From positions 17,384-81,383 of the forward strand of contig JAEMQS010000014.1 in NCBI GenBank assembly GCA_016463765.1: 64,000 nt of DNA, written 5' to 3'. The number at the start of each line of letters is the position of its first letter. Position 1 is the stretch's first letter. The stretch is from Solirubrobacteraceae bacterium. Lineage in GTDB: Bacteria > Actinomycetota > Thermoleophilia > Solirubrobacterales > Solirubrobacteraceae. The translations under genes were made by a program, and so were the position numbers. The notes under the pieces were generated by a model. That model was given only the letters and a program-made list of their open reading frames with translations. It was not told the origin of the DNA and did not search any database. Of this stretch, positions 29,099-38,446 are shown in pieces.

Positions 29099-29102
<4 letters not shown>

Positions 29103-29953
29103 TCGCCGACGTCAACACCATCGCGGTCTACGCCCTGCGCGAGGCGCTGCGGCGCAAGGTCCTCATCGTGGTCCTCGTGCTCACCGGCGCGTTCCTCGGG
29201 CTGTACGGCTGGGGCACCGCCGAGACGTTCGACGCCGTCACCGCCCGGCCCGACGAGCCGCTCGTGCGCGAGCAGACCGTCGTCGGCGCCACGCTGCTCG
29301 GGCTGGCGATGTTCGTGACGCTCTTCCTCGGCACGGTGCTCGCGGTGTTCCTCACGCTCAACGCGGTGCGGGGAGACGCGGAGCGCGGGCTGTTGCAGCC
29401 GCTGGTGGTCCGGCCGATGGGGCGCGTGTCGTTGCTGCTCGGGCGCTTCTTCGCGGCCGCGACGGTGTGCGGCGGGTACGTGCTGCTGGTCTACGGCATC
29501 GCGGTCCTGCTCACCGGGACGCTGGGGGACTTCACCCCGGACGACATCGTCGGTCCCGGGATCGCGCTCGCCGCCGCGGTCGTGGTGGTCGTCGGCGTGG
29601 CGCTGCTCGGGTCGACCGTGCTGTCGGCGACGGCGAACGGGATCGCGGTCTTCATGGTCTTCGGCGCGGGACTCGCCGCCGGGCTCATGGGCCAGATCGG
29701 CGAGGCGCTGGACAGCGACACGCTCGAGGACATCTCCAGCGTCGCCGCCTGGGTCCTGCCGTTCGAGGCGCTCTACCAGCAGGCGCTCTACCTCCTGACC
29801 GCCAGCACGCAGAACTTCGAACGCGTGGTCATCACGCTCGGGCCGTTCGGGGGCGCACGCGACGGCGGCGCTCTGCTGTGGCCGTGGGCCGTGGCGTACC
29901 TGGCGATGGTCTGGGCCGCGGCGGCCTGGCGCTTCGGTCGCATGGACCTGTGA
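29099..29953 (+). CDS. ABC-2-type permease
   Basis: The 284-residue protein has about six membrane helices (LIVVLVLTGAFLGLYG, LLGLAMFVTLFLGTVLAVF, and others) and begins VNTIAVYALREALRRK, the usual N-terminus of ABC-2 permeases. GTG 29099 overlaps the ATPase stop. With the ATPase it forms a two-gene exporter; substrate unknown. The next gene, a chromate transporter, overlaps by GTGA and is therefore co-expressed. Confidence 0.85.
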
Positions 29954-31107
29954 GCGAGCCCGCCCGCACTGTCCCGGCCTCGGAGGTCCTGCGCGAGTGG
30001 GGGCGGATCGGGGTGGTCGGTTTCGGCGGACCGCCCGCGCACGTCGCGCTGCTGCGCCAGCTCTGCGTCGAAGAGAAGCAGTGGATCGACGGCCGCCACT
30101 TCGAGGACGCGAACGCCGCGACCGGGCTGTTCCCCGGGCCGGCGTCCACCCAGCTGGCGATCTTCATGGCCCACCACGTCGCGGGGGTGCGCGGCGCGCT
30201 GGTCGGCGGCCTGGCGTTCATCCTGCCCGGGCTGCTGATGATCCTGGTGCTCAGCGCCGCGTATCTCGGCGGGTCGCCGCCCGACTGGATGCGGGGCCTG
30301 GCCGCGGGCGCGGGCGCTGCCGTCGTCGCGGTCGTCGTCCAGGCCGGGGTGGGCTTCGGGCGCGCCGCGCTGGACGGGCGCGAGGGCGCGCAGCGCGTGC
30401 GGGCGATCGCCTACGCCGTCATCGCCGCCGCGGTGACGATCGTCGCCGGCGCGTGGGTCGTGCTCGCGCTCGTGGGCTGCGGGCTGTTCGAGCTCGCCCT
30501 GCGCCGCAGCGGGTGGGCTGACCGCACGATGTCGATCGCACTGCCCGCGCTCGTGGTGGCGGCGACCGGCCTCGCCGCGCTGCCCGACCTGGTGTGGACG
30601 TCGCTGAAGGTCGGCGCGCTCAGCTACGGCGGGGGGTTCGTGATCATCCCGCTCATGCAGGCCGACGCCGTCAACAACGGCTGGATGACCGAGGCGCAGT
30701 TCGCGGGCGCCGTCGCGTTCGGGCAGATCACGCCGGGTCCCGTGGTGCAGACCGTGGCCGTCGTCGGCTACGCGGCGGCCGGCATCGGAGGTGCGCTGCT
30801 CGCCGCGTTCGTGGCGTTCGCGCCGTCGTTCCTCATCGTGCTGATCGGCGGCGAGCGGTTCGAGCGCTTCCGCCAGAACGCCAACGCCCGGGCGTTCCTC
30901 GACGGAGCCGGGCCGGCGGCCGTCGGGGCCATCTTCGGCGCGGCCGTGCCGCTGCTCGCTGGCGTCACCGAACCGTGGCAGCTCGGAGTGCTGGTGGCCG
31001 CCGCGATCGCCCTCTTCGCCGGGCGCATCGGGACCGTGCCGGTCCTCCTCGGTGCCGGGGCCGCGGGAGCCATCGCGGCGCTCGCAGGCGCCGCCGTTCC
31101 AGCCTGA
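29950..31107 (+). CDS. chrA: Chromate transporter, ChrA family
   Basis: A 385-residue two-domain CHR protein. Each half has the family phrases: GVVGFGGPPAHVALL and GLFPGPASTQLA in the first, KVGALSYGGGFVIIPLMQ and GQITPGPVVQTVAVVGY in the second. Long-chain CHR members export chromate in exchange for sulfate or are induced by it. GTG 29950 overlaps the ABC permease stop. Whether it protects from chromate here is untested. Confidence 0.9.
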   Translation: MSEPARTVPASEVLREWGRIGVVGFGGPPAHVALLRQLCVEEKQWIDGRHFEDANAATGLFPGPASTQLAIFMAHHVAGVRGALVGGLAFILPGLLMILVLSAAYLGGSPPDWMRGLAAGAGAAVVAVVVQAGVGFGRAALDGREGAQRVRAIAYAVIAAAVTIVAGAWVVLALVGCGLFELALRRSGWADRTMSIALPALVVAATGLAALPDLVWTSLKVGALSYGGGFVIIPLMQADAVNNGWMTEAQFAGAVAFGQITPGPVVQTVAVVGYAAAGIGGALLAAFVAFAPSFLIVLIGGERFERFRQNANARAFLDGAGPAAVGAIFGAAVPLLAGVTEPWQLGVLVAAAIALFAGRIGTVPVLLGAGAAGAIAALAGAAVPA

Positions 31108-31115
31108 CTTTGTCG

Positions 31116-31151
31116 CTCACCACAGGTCCGCAGCCGCAGACCTCGTGTGAG
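31116..31151 (+). terminator. Hairpin after chrA
   Basis: CTCACCACAGGTC pairs with GACCTCGTGTGAG with one bulge and one mismatch around CGCAGCCGCA. It starts 8 bases after the chrA stop and precedes the promoter region of the large secreted-protein gene. No T-run follows. Confidence 0.5.
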
Positions 31152-31268
31152 ATCCAATGTTCCAGATCGGCTGGCGGCAGTTCACATAGGGCTCAGTATC
31201 TTCGAACAATGGGAGAGGCGGTGGTCCTGTCATGGACGACCGGTAAGGGTCCGCAAGGGGGAATACAC

Positions 31269-34200
31269 GTGCATCGTGTGCTGTGCTTGGCGACGCTGGC
31301 AGTCGCGTTCATCCTGTCAACCGCCGGCACGGCCGCCGCGGCCGACCCGCTCCGGCTCGCCGCAGCCGCCGCCGGGCCGATCACGCTGAGCGACACCAAG
31401 GCCGAACCGCAGGACACCACCGCGGGCGCCCACTCCCCGTTCGACGTCGCGTTCACCCTCAACGGCACCGGTGACCCCACGACCGGCGACCCGATCCGCG
31501 ACCTCCAGCTCGACCTTCCGTCGGGCCTCCTGGGCGCGATCACCTCCGCCGACGAGTGCTCGCTCGCCGACCTCGCGGCGGCCACCTGCGCCGACGAGAC
31601 CAAGCTCGGCAGCGTCGAGATCGACCTGAGCTTCATGCTGTATTTCGTCTCCGGTGGCGTGCGCTCGCCCGGGACCCAGGCGCCGCAGGACATGCGCAAC
31701 TTCGGGTCGATCTACCGGATCCCGACCCGCGGCGCCGAGCCGGCGCGCCTGGGCATCGTCATCAAGCCGTCGCTCTGCGTGTTCATCTACGACCCGGAGT
31801 GCAAGTTCCCGACGCTCGTCGGCCCGCCGGTCGTGCTCGAGTCCCCGGTGGCCGTCCGCAGCGCGACCGACGGCGGCCTGTCGACGGCCGTCAAGGACAT
31901 CCCCAAGACGGTCCCCATGAACACCACGGGCACCGCCGAGATCGACCTGATGATCAAGACCATGCGGATCCGGCTGAACGCCGCGTCCGGTCGCGGCGAC
32001 GCGTTCATGGTCAACCCGACGACGTGCGGCCCGGCGACCACGGAGCTCGAGGTCACGACCTACGCGGGCGCGACCGCCGACGCCAGCCCGTCCTTCACCC
32101 CGACGGGCTGCGAGAACGTCCCGTTCGACCCGACCATCGCCGTCGGGGTCGACGCCGCGGGCGCGGACCTGCCCACGGGCGTCACGGTCGACGTCGGTCT
32201 GCCGTACTCCGACGACCCCACCGAGATCGCGCAGACCCAGCCGCGCGAGGCCATCGTGAAGCTGCCGGCCGGCATGGAGCTCTCGCCCAGCATCGGCTCC
32301 GGCGGTCTCGAGGGCTGCACCGACGCGCAGTTCGACCGCGGATCGACCGGGCCGTCGAGCTGCCCGGCCGCATCCCAGGTCGGCACGGCGCGCTTCTCCT
32401 CGCCGCTGATCGCCGACGCGGTCGAGGGCAAGGTCTTCCTCGCGACGCCGAAGCCCGGCGGTCCGCCGCTGCGGATCTTCGTCGTCGCCGAGCAGAGCGG
32501 CGCGCCTGACGCACTGCGCATCAAGCTCGAGGGTCGCTCGGACCCCGACCCGCAGACCGGCCAGGTGACGACGACGCTGTCGAACATCCCGCCGCTGACG
32601 TTCACGGAGTTCCGCCTGCAGTTCCGCGGCGGCCAGCACGCCGTGTTCTCCACGCCGCGCACCTGCGGCACCTACACGACGACGACCTCGTTCGCCCCGC
32701 ACAGCGGCAACGCGGCCAAGACGCCGTCGGCGAACATCGAGATCGCGGGCGACTGCCCCGACCCGAACGCGTTCACGCCCTCCGTGGGCGTGGCGAGCGC
32801 GCCGACGCAGGCCGGCTCCTTCGCCGCCCTGCAGCAGTCGATCGTGCGCCCCGACCGCCAGGCGCGCATGCGCAGCCTGAAGCTGTCGCTCCCGCCGGGC
32901 CTGCTCGGCAAGCTCCCGGGTGTCGCGCAGTGCCCGATCGCCGCCGCGCGCGCCGCGCAGTGCGGTGAGGCCACGCAGGTCGGCACCGTCGCGGCCGACG
33001 CGGGCCCCGGCCCGGCGCCGCTGCGCGTCAACGGCCCCGTGTACCTGTCCGAGCCGATCGACGGATCGTTCGCGAGCCTCGCGATCGTCGTCCCCGCCCG
33101 CGTCGGCCCGATCGATCTCGGCACGACCGTGACGATCGCGCGCCTGCTGGTCCGTCCCCAGGACCAGGGCCTCGACGTGTACGCCGACGAGATCCCGCTG
33201 CGCCAGGGCGGCGTCGCGTTCTCGCTGCGCGGCCTGAACCTGTCGATCGACCGGCCGGGCTTCACCATCGCCCCGACGTCGTGCGCGCCGCTGCCGGTGA
33301 GCGCGACCCTGACCTCCGACCTCGGCGCCCAGGCGCCGGCCACCGCCACGTACCAGGCGACCGGCTGCGACAAGCTGCCCTTCGCGCCCGAGATGGACGT
33401 GCAGCTGCGCGGCGACCGCGAGCGGATGGTCGAGAACGGCAACCCGAGCCTCGAGGTCAAGGTCCGTCAGACCGAGGGCCAGGCCGGGATGAAGGCCGTC
33501 GAGGTCAAGCTGCCCGAGGGCATCGCCACGGATCCCGAGGTCCTGGGCCAGGCGTGCCCCGCCGCGGTGTTCGCCGCGGGCCAGTGCCCGAAGGAGTCGG
33601 TCGTCGGCCAGGCCCGGGCGGTCACCCCGCTGCTGGGCACGCCGATGCGCGGCGACGTGATCTTCGTCGCCCAGGCCGCAGGCGGTCTGCCCGACCTGCA
33701 CGTGCTGCTGCGCGGTGAGCTGTCGGTCAACCTCGTCGGCAAGGTGCGCGTCGCGCCCAACGGCCAGCTCATCACGCGCTTCGAGGGCATCCCGGACGTC
33801 CCGATCAAGGAGTTCGACCTGCGGGTCAACGGCGGGTCGCGCGGCCTGCTCGTCGCGACCGAGGACATGTGCCAGCGGGCGCCCAGCGTCGAGGCCGAGC
33901 TCCTCGCGCACAGCGACGCCAAGACGGCCTACACCAAGCGGGTCGGGATCCCGGTCTGCCGCTCCTCGCAGCAGGTCCGCGTCAGCAGCCTGCGTGACGG
34001 GCTGCCCGCGCTGCGCATGCGCGTCGCGGGCGGGCCGCGCAAGGTCCAGGCCGTCCGCCTGACGCTGCCGCGCGGGCTGACGTTCAGCCCCGAGCAGGCG
34101 CGGGACCTCATCCGCCTGAGCGCCAGCGGGATGCCGGCCGGTGCGAAGCAGCGCGCGCAGGTGCGAGTCACGAGCACCGCCATGGAGATCACCCTCCCGG

Positions 34201-34388
34201 GCGGTGGCGCTCGCACGGTGAACGTCCTCGTGAGCAAGGGCGCGCTGCGCGCGGCGCCGGCGCTGCGCAGCCAGCGCAGGCCGCGACTGCGGTTCCGCGT
34301 GCAGGTCACGCAGCCGGGCCTCGAGCCCCGCACGCGGACCTCGTCGACGCAGCCGATCCGCTCGGTCACCCGCGTCGTCCCACGCTGA
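31269..34388 (+). CDS. Large secreted repeat protein of unknown function
   Basis: A 1039-residue exported protein. GTG 31269 follows a ribosome site (AAGGGGGAA, 31255-31263) and opens a signal peptide ending near GTAAAADP. At least four degenerate modules repeat: a phrase LPxGL/LPxGM, a spaced Cys pair (DECSL...ATCAD; EGCTD...SSCPA; AQCPI...AQCGE; QACPA...GQCPK), a VGTA/VGxA turn, then a beta-rich segment. The modules probably form disulfide-bonded beta domains along a rod. The Arg-rich, Ser/Thr-rich C-terminus lacks a sorting signal. I do not recognise the family. Upstream, 31152-31268 holds no gene. Confidence 0.75.
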   Translation: MHRVLCLATLAVAFILSTAGTAAAADPLRLAAAAAGPITLSDTKAEPQDTTAGAHSPFDVAFTLNGTGDPTTGDPIRDLQLDLPSGLLGAITSADECSLADLAAATCADETKLGSVEIDLSFMLYFVSGGVRSPGTQAPQDMRNFGSIYRIPTRGAEPARLGIVIKPSLCVFIYDPECKFPTLVGPPVVLESPVAVRSATDGGLSTAVKDIPKTVPMNTTGTAEIDLMIKTMRIRLNAASGRGDAFMVNPTTCGPATTELEVTTYAGATADASPSFTPTGCENVPFDPTIAVGVDAAGADLPTGVTVDVGLPYSDDPTEIAQTQPREAIVKLPAGMELSPSIGSGGLEGCTDAQFDRGSTGPSSCPAASQVGTARFSSPLIADAVEGKVFLATPKPGGPPLRIFVVAEQSGAPDALRIKLEGRSDPDPQTGQVTTTLSNIPPLTFTEFRLQFRGGQHAVFSTPRTCGTYTTTTSFAPHSGNAAKTPSANIEIAGDCPDPNAFTPSVGVASAPTQAGSFAALQQSIVRPDRQARMRSLKLSLPPGLLGKLPGVAQCPIAAARAAQCGEATQVGTVAADAGPGPAPLRVNGPVYLSEPIDGSFASLAIVVPARVGPIDLGTTVTIARLLVRPQDQGLDVYADEIPLRQGGVAFSLRGLNLSIDRPGFTIAPTSCAPLPVSATLTSDLGAQAPATATYQATGCDKLPFAPEMDVQLRGDRERMVENGNPSLEVKVRQTEGQAGMKAVEVKLPEGIATDPEVLGQACPAAVFAAGQCPKESVVGQARAVTPLLGTPMRGDVIFVAQAAGGLPDLHVLLRGELSVNLVGKVRVAPNGQLITRFEGIPDVPIKEFDLRVNGGSRGLLVATEDMCQRAPSVEAELLAHSDAKTAYTKRVGIPVCRSSQQVRVSSLRDGLPALRMRVAGGPRKVQAVRLTLPRGLTFSPEQARDLIRLSASGMPAGAKQRAQVRVTSTAMEITLPGGGARTVNVLVSKGALRAAPALRSQRRPRLRFRVQVTQPGLEPRTRTSSTQPIRSVTRVVPR

Positions 34389-34394
34389 TCACCT

Positions 34395-34420
34395 CCCGGG
34401 GCGAGTAGCCTCGCCCCGGG
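34395..34420 (+). terminator. 11-bp hairpin abutting the rarA start codon
   Basis: CCCGGGGCGAG (34395-34405) pairs with CTCGCCCCGGG (34410-34420). The ATG of rarA begins at the next base. It follows the large secreted-protein gene by six bases, so it may end that transcript; the loop contains TAGC of TAGCCT, the likely -10 element of rarA. Confidence 0.6.
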
Positions 34421-35761
34421 ATGGACAGCCTCTTCGATCCCGAGCCGGACGTCGCCAGGAGCTCGGCGACGCCGCGCGGCCCGCTCCCGGCCCGGATGCG
34501 GCCCGCGACGCTCGACGACGTCGTCGGCCAGGCCCACGTGCTGGGCACGCCGGAGGAGCCGACCGCGCTGCGACGCGCGATCGACGAGGGTCGCGCGCAC
34601 TCGATGGTGCTCTACGGCCCGCCCGGGACGGGCAAGACGACGCTCGCGCGGATCGTCGCTGCCAGCGCGAACGCCGCGTTCGAGGAGCTCTCGGCGGTCG
34701 AGGCCGGCCGCCCGCAGGTGCGTGAGGTCATCGAGCGCGCACGGCACCGGCAGGCCCAGGGCACCGCCACGATCTTCTTCCTCGACGAGATCCACCGCTT
34801 CAACAAGGCCCAGCAGGACGCGCTGCTCCCCGCCGTGGAGGAGGGCCTGCTCACCCTCATCGGGGCGACAACCGAGAACCCGTACTTCGAGGTCAACTCC
34901 GCGCTGCTGAGCCGCGCGCAGGTCTACGAGCTCCAGCCGCTGGGCGAGGAGGACGTGCTGCTCCTGCTGCGCCGCGCGATCGAACGCGGCGAGTGCGGCG
35001 GGACCGAGGTCCAGGACGAGGCGCTGGAGTTCTTCGCCGCGCGCAGCGGCGGCGACGCGCGGTCGGCCCTCGGCGCGCTGGAGCTCGCGTGTGAGACCAG
35101 CAGCGTCGTCGACCTGCCCGCCGCCGAGGAGGCGCTGCAGCGCAAGGCCGTCCGGTACGACAAGGGCGGCGACCAGCACTACGACCTCATCAGCGCGTTC
35201 ATCAAGTCGATCCGCGCGTCGGACCCCGACGCGGCGCTCTACTACCTGGCGGTGATGCTCGAGGGCGGCGAGGACCCGCGCTTCGTGGTGCGGCGGCTGG
35301 TCATCAGCGCAAGCGAGGACGTCGGCAACGCGGACCCGCGCGGGATCATGGTCGCGACGGCGGCCGCCGCGGCGGTCGAGCACGTCGGGATGCCGGAGTG
35401 CGCCCACGCGCTGGCGCAGGCGACCGTCTACCTCGCGCTCGCGCCGAAGTCCAACAGCGCATACCTCGCGCTCGGCGCCGCGCGCGCGCACGTCCGGCAG
35501 TTCGGCGCCGCCCCCCCGCCCGCGTCGTTGCAGGACTCCCACTACGCCGGCGCGGCGGAACTCGGCCGCGGCACGGGCTACGACTACCCCCACGACCACC
35601 CGCAGCATCTGAGCGCCAGCGAGGTGCGTCCCGACGAGCTCGACGACGTGCGCTTCTGGGCGCCGGACGACACCGAGGCCGCGATGCGCGATCGGTGGGA
35701 CCGCATCCGCCAGGCGCGCGGCGACCGTCCCGGCGCCCCGTGGCGCCCGCCCGGGCGTTGA
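34421..35761 (+). CDS. rarA: Replication-associated recombination ATPase RarA (MgsA)
   Basis: A 446-residue clamp-loader-like AAA protein: [15 protein letters not shown] (Walker A), [15 protein letters not shown] (Walker B), [20 protein letters not shown] (sensor 1 and Arg finger) and the C-terminal MgsA domain ([30 protein letters not shown]). It acts at stalled replication forks. TAGCCT (34406-34411) lies 9 bases before the ATG and a hairpin fills the ribosome-site position, so translation must be leaderless or reinitiating. Confidence 0.95.
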   Translation: MDSLFDPEPDVARSSATPRGPLPARMRPATLDDVVGQAHVLGTPEEPTALRRAIDEGRAHSMVLYGPPGTGKTTLARIVAASANAAFEELSAVEAGRPQVREVIERARHRQAQGTATIFFLDEIHRFNKAQQDALLPAVEEGLLTLIGATTENPYFEVNSALLSRAQVYELQPLGEEDVLLLLRRAIERGECGGTEVQDEALEFFAARSGGDARSALGALELACETSSVVDLPAAEEALQRKAVRYDKGGDQHYDLISAFIKSIRASDPDAALYYLAVMLEGGEDPRFVVRRLVISASEDVGNADPRGIMVATAAAAAVEHVGMPECAHALAQATVYLALAPKSNSAYLALGAARAHVRQFGAAPPPASLQDSHYAGAAELGRGTGYDYPHDHPQHLSASEVRPDELDDVRFWAPDDTEAAMRDRWDRIRQARGDRPGAPWRPPGR

Positions 35762-35781
35762 CGCCGGACGGGTCTGGCACG

Positions 35782-37362
35782 ATGGCGCACGTGACCGTCA
35801 CCTCGGTGAGCCCGATCGACGGCGCCACGCTGGGCAGCGTCCCGGCGACGGCGCCCGACCGCGTCGCCGCGGAGGTCGAAGCCGCTGCCCTCGTGCAGCC
35901 GCTCTGGGCCCAGCTGCGGCTGACCGACCGCGCGCGGTACCTGCGCCGCGCCGCGCAGGCCGTGATCGACGAGTGGGACGAACTCAGCGAGCTCCTCGTC
36001 CGCGAGGGGGCGCGGCCGCGGGCCGAGGTCGCCACCATGGAGCTGCTGCCCGCCGTCGACACGCTGCAGTGGCTGGCCGACGCCGGGCCGAAGGTGCTCG
36101 GGACACGGCGCGTCCCGGTGTCGCGCACCCTGTTTCCCGTCAAGCGGGCGCGGCTGACCCACGCGCCGCTCGGCGTCGTCGGCGTGCTGACCCCCGCGTC
36201 GGAGCCGTTCGCGACCCCGCTCGGGGACGTCGCCGTCGCCCTGATGGCCGGCAACGCGGTGCTCCTGGCGCCGAGCGCCCTCGCCCCGCTGGCCGCCGAG
36301 CGGGTGCTGCGGGTGTTCGCCCGGGCCGGCATCCCCGAGGGCCTCGTGCGGGTGCTGCACGGCGGTCCCGAGGTCGGCCGCGCACTCGTCCGCGCCCCGA
36401 TCGCCCAAGTCCGGTTCACCGGCAGCGACGAGGCGGGACGCGACGTGGAGGCCGCCCGCGCCCGCGAGCTGCACCGTGCGGCGATCGACGTCGGCGGGCG
36501 GGACGCGATGCTCGTCCTGGCCGACGCCGACCCCGAGCGCAGCAGCGTCGGCGCGACGTGGGCGGCGTTCGCCCACGCAGGTCAGTGCGGCGGGAGCGTC
36601 AAGCGCGCGTACGTCGTGGCGTCCCGCGCGGAGCGGTTCGTCGCCGACGTCTCCGCGCTCGCGCGCGCCATGCGCGTGGGCGACCCGCGCGAGGCGGAGA
36701 TCGAGATCGGCCCGCCGCTGGCCGCCGACCGCGTCGAGACCGTCCGCAAGCTGGTCGACGCGGCAGTCGCGGGCGGCGCGACGCTGCACTGCGGCGGAGT
36801 CGTCGACGACGTGCCCGGCCTCGCCGGCCCGGCGCTCGCCCCCATGGTGCTCACCGCCGTCCCCGCGGATGCTGACCTGCGATCAGCCGCGGTCCCGGGC
36901 CCGGTGCTCGTCGTGGACACCGTGGCCGACGAGGACGAGGCGATCGTCCGCGCAAACGCCGCCCGCGGCGGACTCGGCGCGTCGGTCTGGACGGCCAACC
37001 GCCATCGCGGCACCAGGATCGCGCGCGAGCTGCGTGCCGGCATGGTGTGGGGCAACGACCACCAGGTCACTCGCGCCGCACCACAGCTGCCGTGGGGTGC
37101 CATCGGCGGGGCGGGACTCGGTCGCGCGCGGGGCGCCGACGCGTTGCGGGCGTCCGCCGAGCCCAAGCTCATCACGTGGGACCCGCCCGGCGGCCGTGCC
37201 GCCTGGTGGGCGCCCTACGACGGCACCGCGGTCGCCGCGTGGCACGCGCTCGCGCAGCTGCGCTCGGTCCGCGACCAGGACCGCGAGGACGCACTGCGCA
37301 CCGGGGTCCTCCCGCTCGCGCGGATCGCGGCCCGCACCGCGCGCGCGGCCCGGCGCGACTGA
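35782..37362 (+). CDS. Aldehyde-dehydrogenase-fold protein with altered active site
   Basis: A 526-residue ALDH-superfamily protein by overall pattern: [16 protein letters not shown], the substrate-gate motif [12 protein letters not shown] and the C-terminal [16 protein letters not shown]. Key catalytic positions differ. The nucleophile motif GQxC reads GQCGG (Cys269 is one place early and Gly270 takes the usual position), the ELGG base motif reads DVGG (Asp236), and EExFGPV reads AAVPGPV (369-375). It may be inactive, act on an unusual substrate, or be structural. The ATG at 35782 was chosen; it lies 21 bases after rarA. The C-terminal tail of about 50 residues is Arg/Ala-rich. Confidence 0.8.
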   Translation: MAHVTVTSVSPIDGATLGSVPATAPDRVAAEVEAAALVQPLWAQLRLTDRARYLRRAAQAVIDEWDELSELLVREGARPRAEVATMELLPAVDTLQWLADAGPKVLGTRRVPVSRTLFPVKRARLTHAPLGVVGVLTPASEPFATPLGDVAVALMAGNAVLLAPSALAPLAAERVLRVFARAGIPEGLVRVLHGGPEVGRALVRAPIAQVRFTGSDEAGRDVEAARARELHRAAIDVGGRDAMLVLADADPERSSVGATWAAFAHAGQCGGSVKRAYVVASRAERFVADVSALARAMRVGDPREAEIEIGPPLAADRVETVRKLVDAAVAGGATLHCGGVVDDVPGLAGPALAPMVLTAVPADADLRSAAVPGPVLVVDTVADEDEAIVRANAARGGLGASVWTANRHRGTRIARELRAGMVWGNDHQVTRAAPQLPWGAIGGAGLGRARGADALRASAEPKLITWDPPGGRAAWWAPYDGTAVAAWHALAQLRSVRDQDREDALRTGVLPLARIAARTARAARRD

Positions 37363-37382
37363 GGCCGCGCAGGGGACACACA

Positions 37383-37416
37383 CCGCCTCCGCAGCCGGAA
37401 TGCGGAGCGGAGGCGG
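37383..37416 (+). terminator. 10-bp GC hairpin after the ALDH-like gene
   Basis: CCGCCTCCGC (37383-37392) pairs with GCGGAGGCGG (37407-37416). It lies 20 bases after the stop. The remaining gap 37417-37660 before the siroheme gene is GC-rich with short inverted runs; I see no gene there and no convincing riboswitch. Confidence 0.6.
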
Positions 37417-37660
37417 GGGTGCGTTGGGCGGGCAGCCTTCGGGAGACGGGAAGAGGGATCTACCCCAGCCGGCGGCCCGGTTCCCTCGCGGCCTGGGGGG
37501 CCACCGAGGTTGTCACAGGGACAGGGCCACTCTCTGGCGGGTCGCCCGTCCTGTCAAGGAATCCAGAGCGCAGACCAAAGCGCCCTGTCGGCGCGCCAGA
37601 CTTGCGTTGCGTGGCGTTGTCGCCTCCGCCAAGGACGGGCCCTCCCGCTACGCTGACTCC

Positions 37661-38401
37661 ATGCCAGCCGCCGCCTACGCCGGGAAGGAATGCGTCTGCC
37701 AGTTCAAGCGCGGGATCTGCGATCAGACCTGCGTGAAGGACATGCTGGACACGCCCTTCTACATCGCGTGCCTGAAGCTCAAGGGACGCAAGTGCCTCGT
37801 GGTCGGCGGTGGCGCACTGGGCCTGGAGAAGACCGAAGGCCTGCTCGCCTGCGACGGTGACGTGACCGTCATCGCCCCGGAGGTCGGCCCGGAGCTCGAG
37901 CAGCTCGCGGCCGAGGGGTCGATCACGTGGGAGCAGCGCGAGTACGGCGGCGCCGCGGACCTCGAGGGCGTGTTCATGGTCATCGCGTGCACCGATGACA
38001 CCGACGTGAACATCAAGATCTACGACGACGCCGAGGCGCGGGCGATGCTCGTGAACATCGTCGACGTCCCGCCGCTGTGCAACTTCATCCTCCCGGCGCT
38101 GGTGCGCATGGGCCCGCTGGCCATCGCGATCTCCACGGCGGGTGCGTCGCCGGCCCTCGCCAAGCGGATGAAGCGCGAGGTCGCCGAGCTGTTCGGTGAC
38201 GAGTACGCGACGCTGGCGATCATGCTCAACGACGCGCGCGGCTGGGCCAAGGGCACGCTGCCCACCTACCAGGACCGCAAGGCGTTCTTCGAGGAGATCG
38301 TCAACGGCGAGCCGGACCCGATCGCGCTCCTGCGCGCCGGGGACTCGGCCGCGGTCGCGGACCTCATCGCCGCGGCGCAGCGCACGCACCAGCCGGCCTG
38401 A
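37661..38401 (+). CDS. Precorrin-2 dehydrogenase/sirohydrochlorin ferrochelatase-like, Cys-rich N-terminus
   Basis: The 246-residue protein matches the CysG N-terminal/Met8 module: [28 protein letters not shown] (NAD site), the central [18 protein letters not shown], and [17 protein letters not shown]. It makes sirohydrochlorin, and possibly siroheme, from precorrin-2. An added N-terminus of about 27 residues carries four cysteines ([14 protein letters not shown]). TACGCT (37649-37654) lies 6 bases before the ATG at 37661. A start at the internal Met28 would remove the Cys cluster, but no promoter-like element favours that. Confidence 0.85.
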   Translation: MPAAAYAGKECVCQFKRGICDQTCVKDMLDTPFYIACLKLKGRKCLVVGGGALGLEKTEGLLACDGDVTVIAPEVGPELEQLAAEGSITWEQREYGGAADLEGVFMVIACTDDTDVNIKIYDDAEARAMLVNIVDVPPLCNFILPALVRMGPLAIAISTAGASPALAKRMKREVAELFGDEYATLAIMLNDARGWAKGTLPTYQDRKAFFEEIVNGEPDPIALLRAGDSAAVADLIAAAQRTHQPA

Positions 38402-38446
38402 GCCCCCGCCACGCCGCACCGGCGGCGTGACGGAGACCGAAAAACG

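Noticed and set aside
37417..37660. Possible cobalamin riboswitch before the siroheme-type gene
   Set aside because: GGGAAGAGGG and GGCCACT look suggestive, but the core pattern (GGTG-AA-CCGG and the ACTG-CCCGC block, then the B12 box) is missing or out of order.
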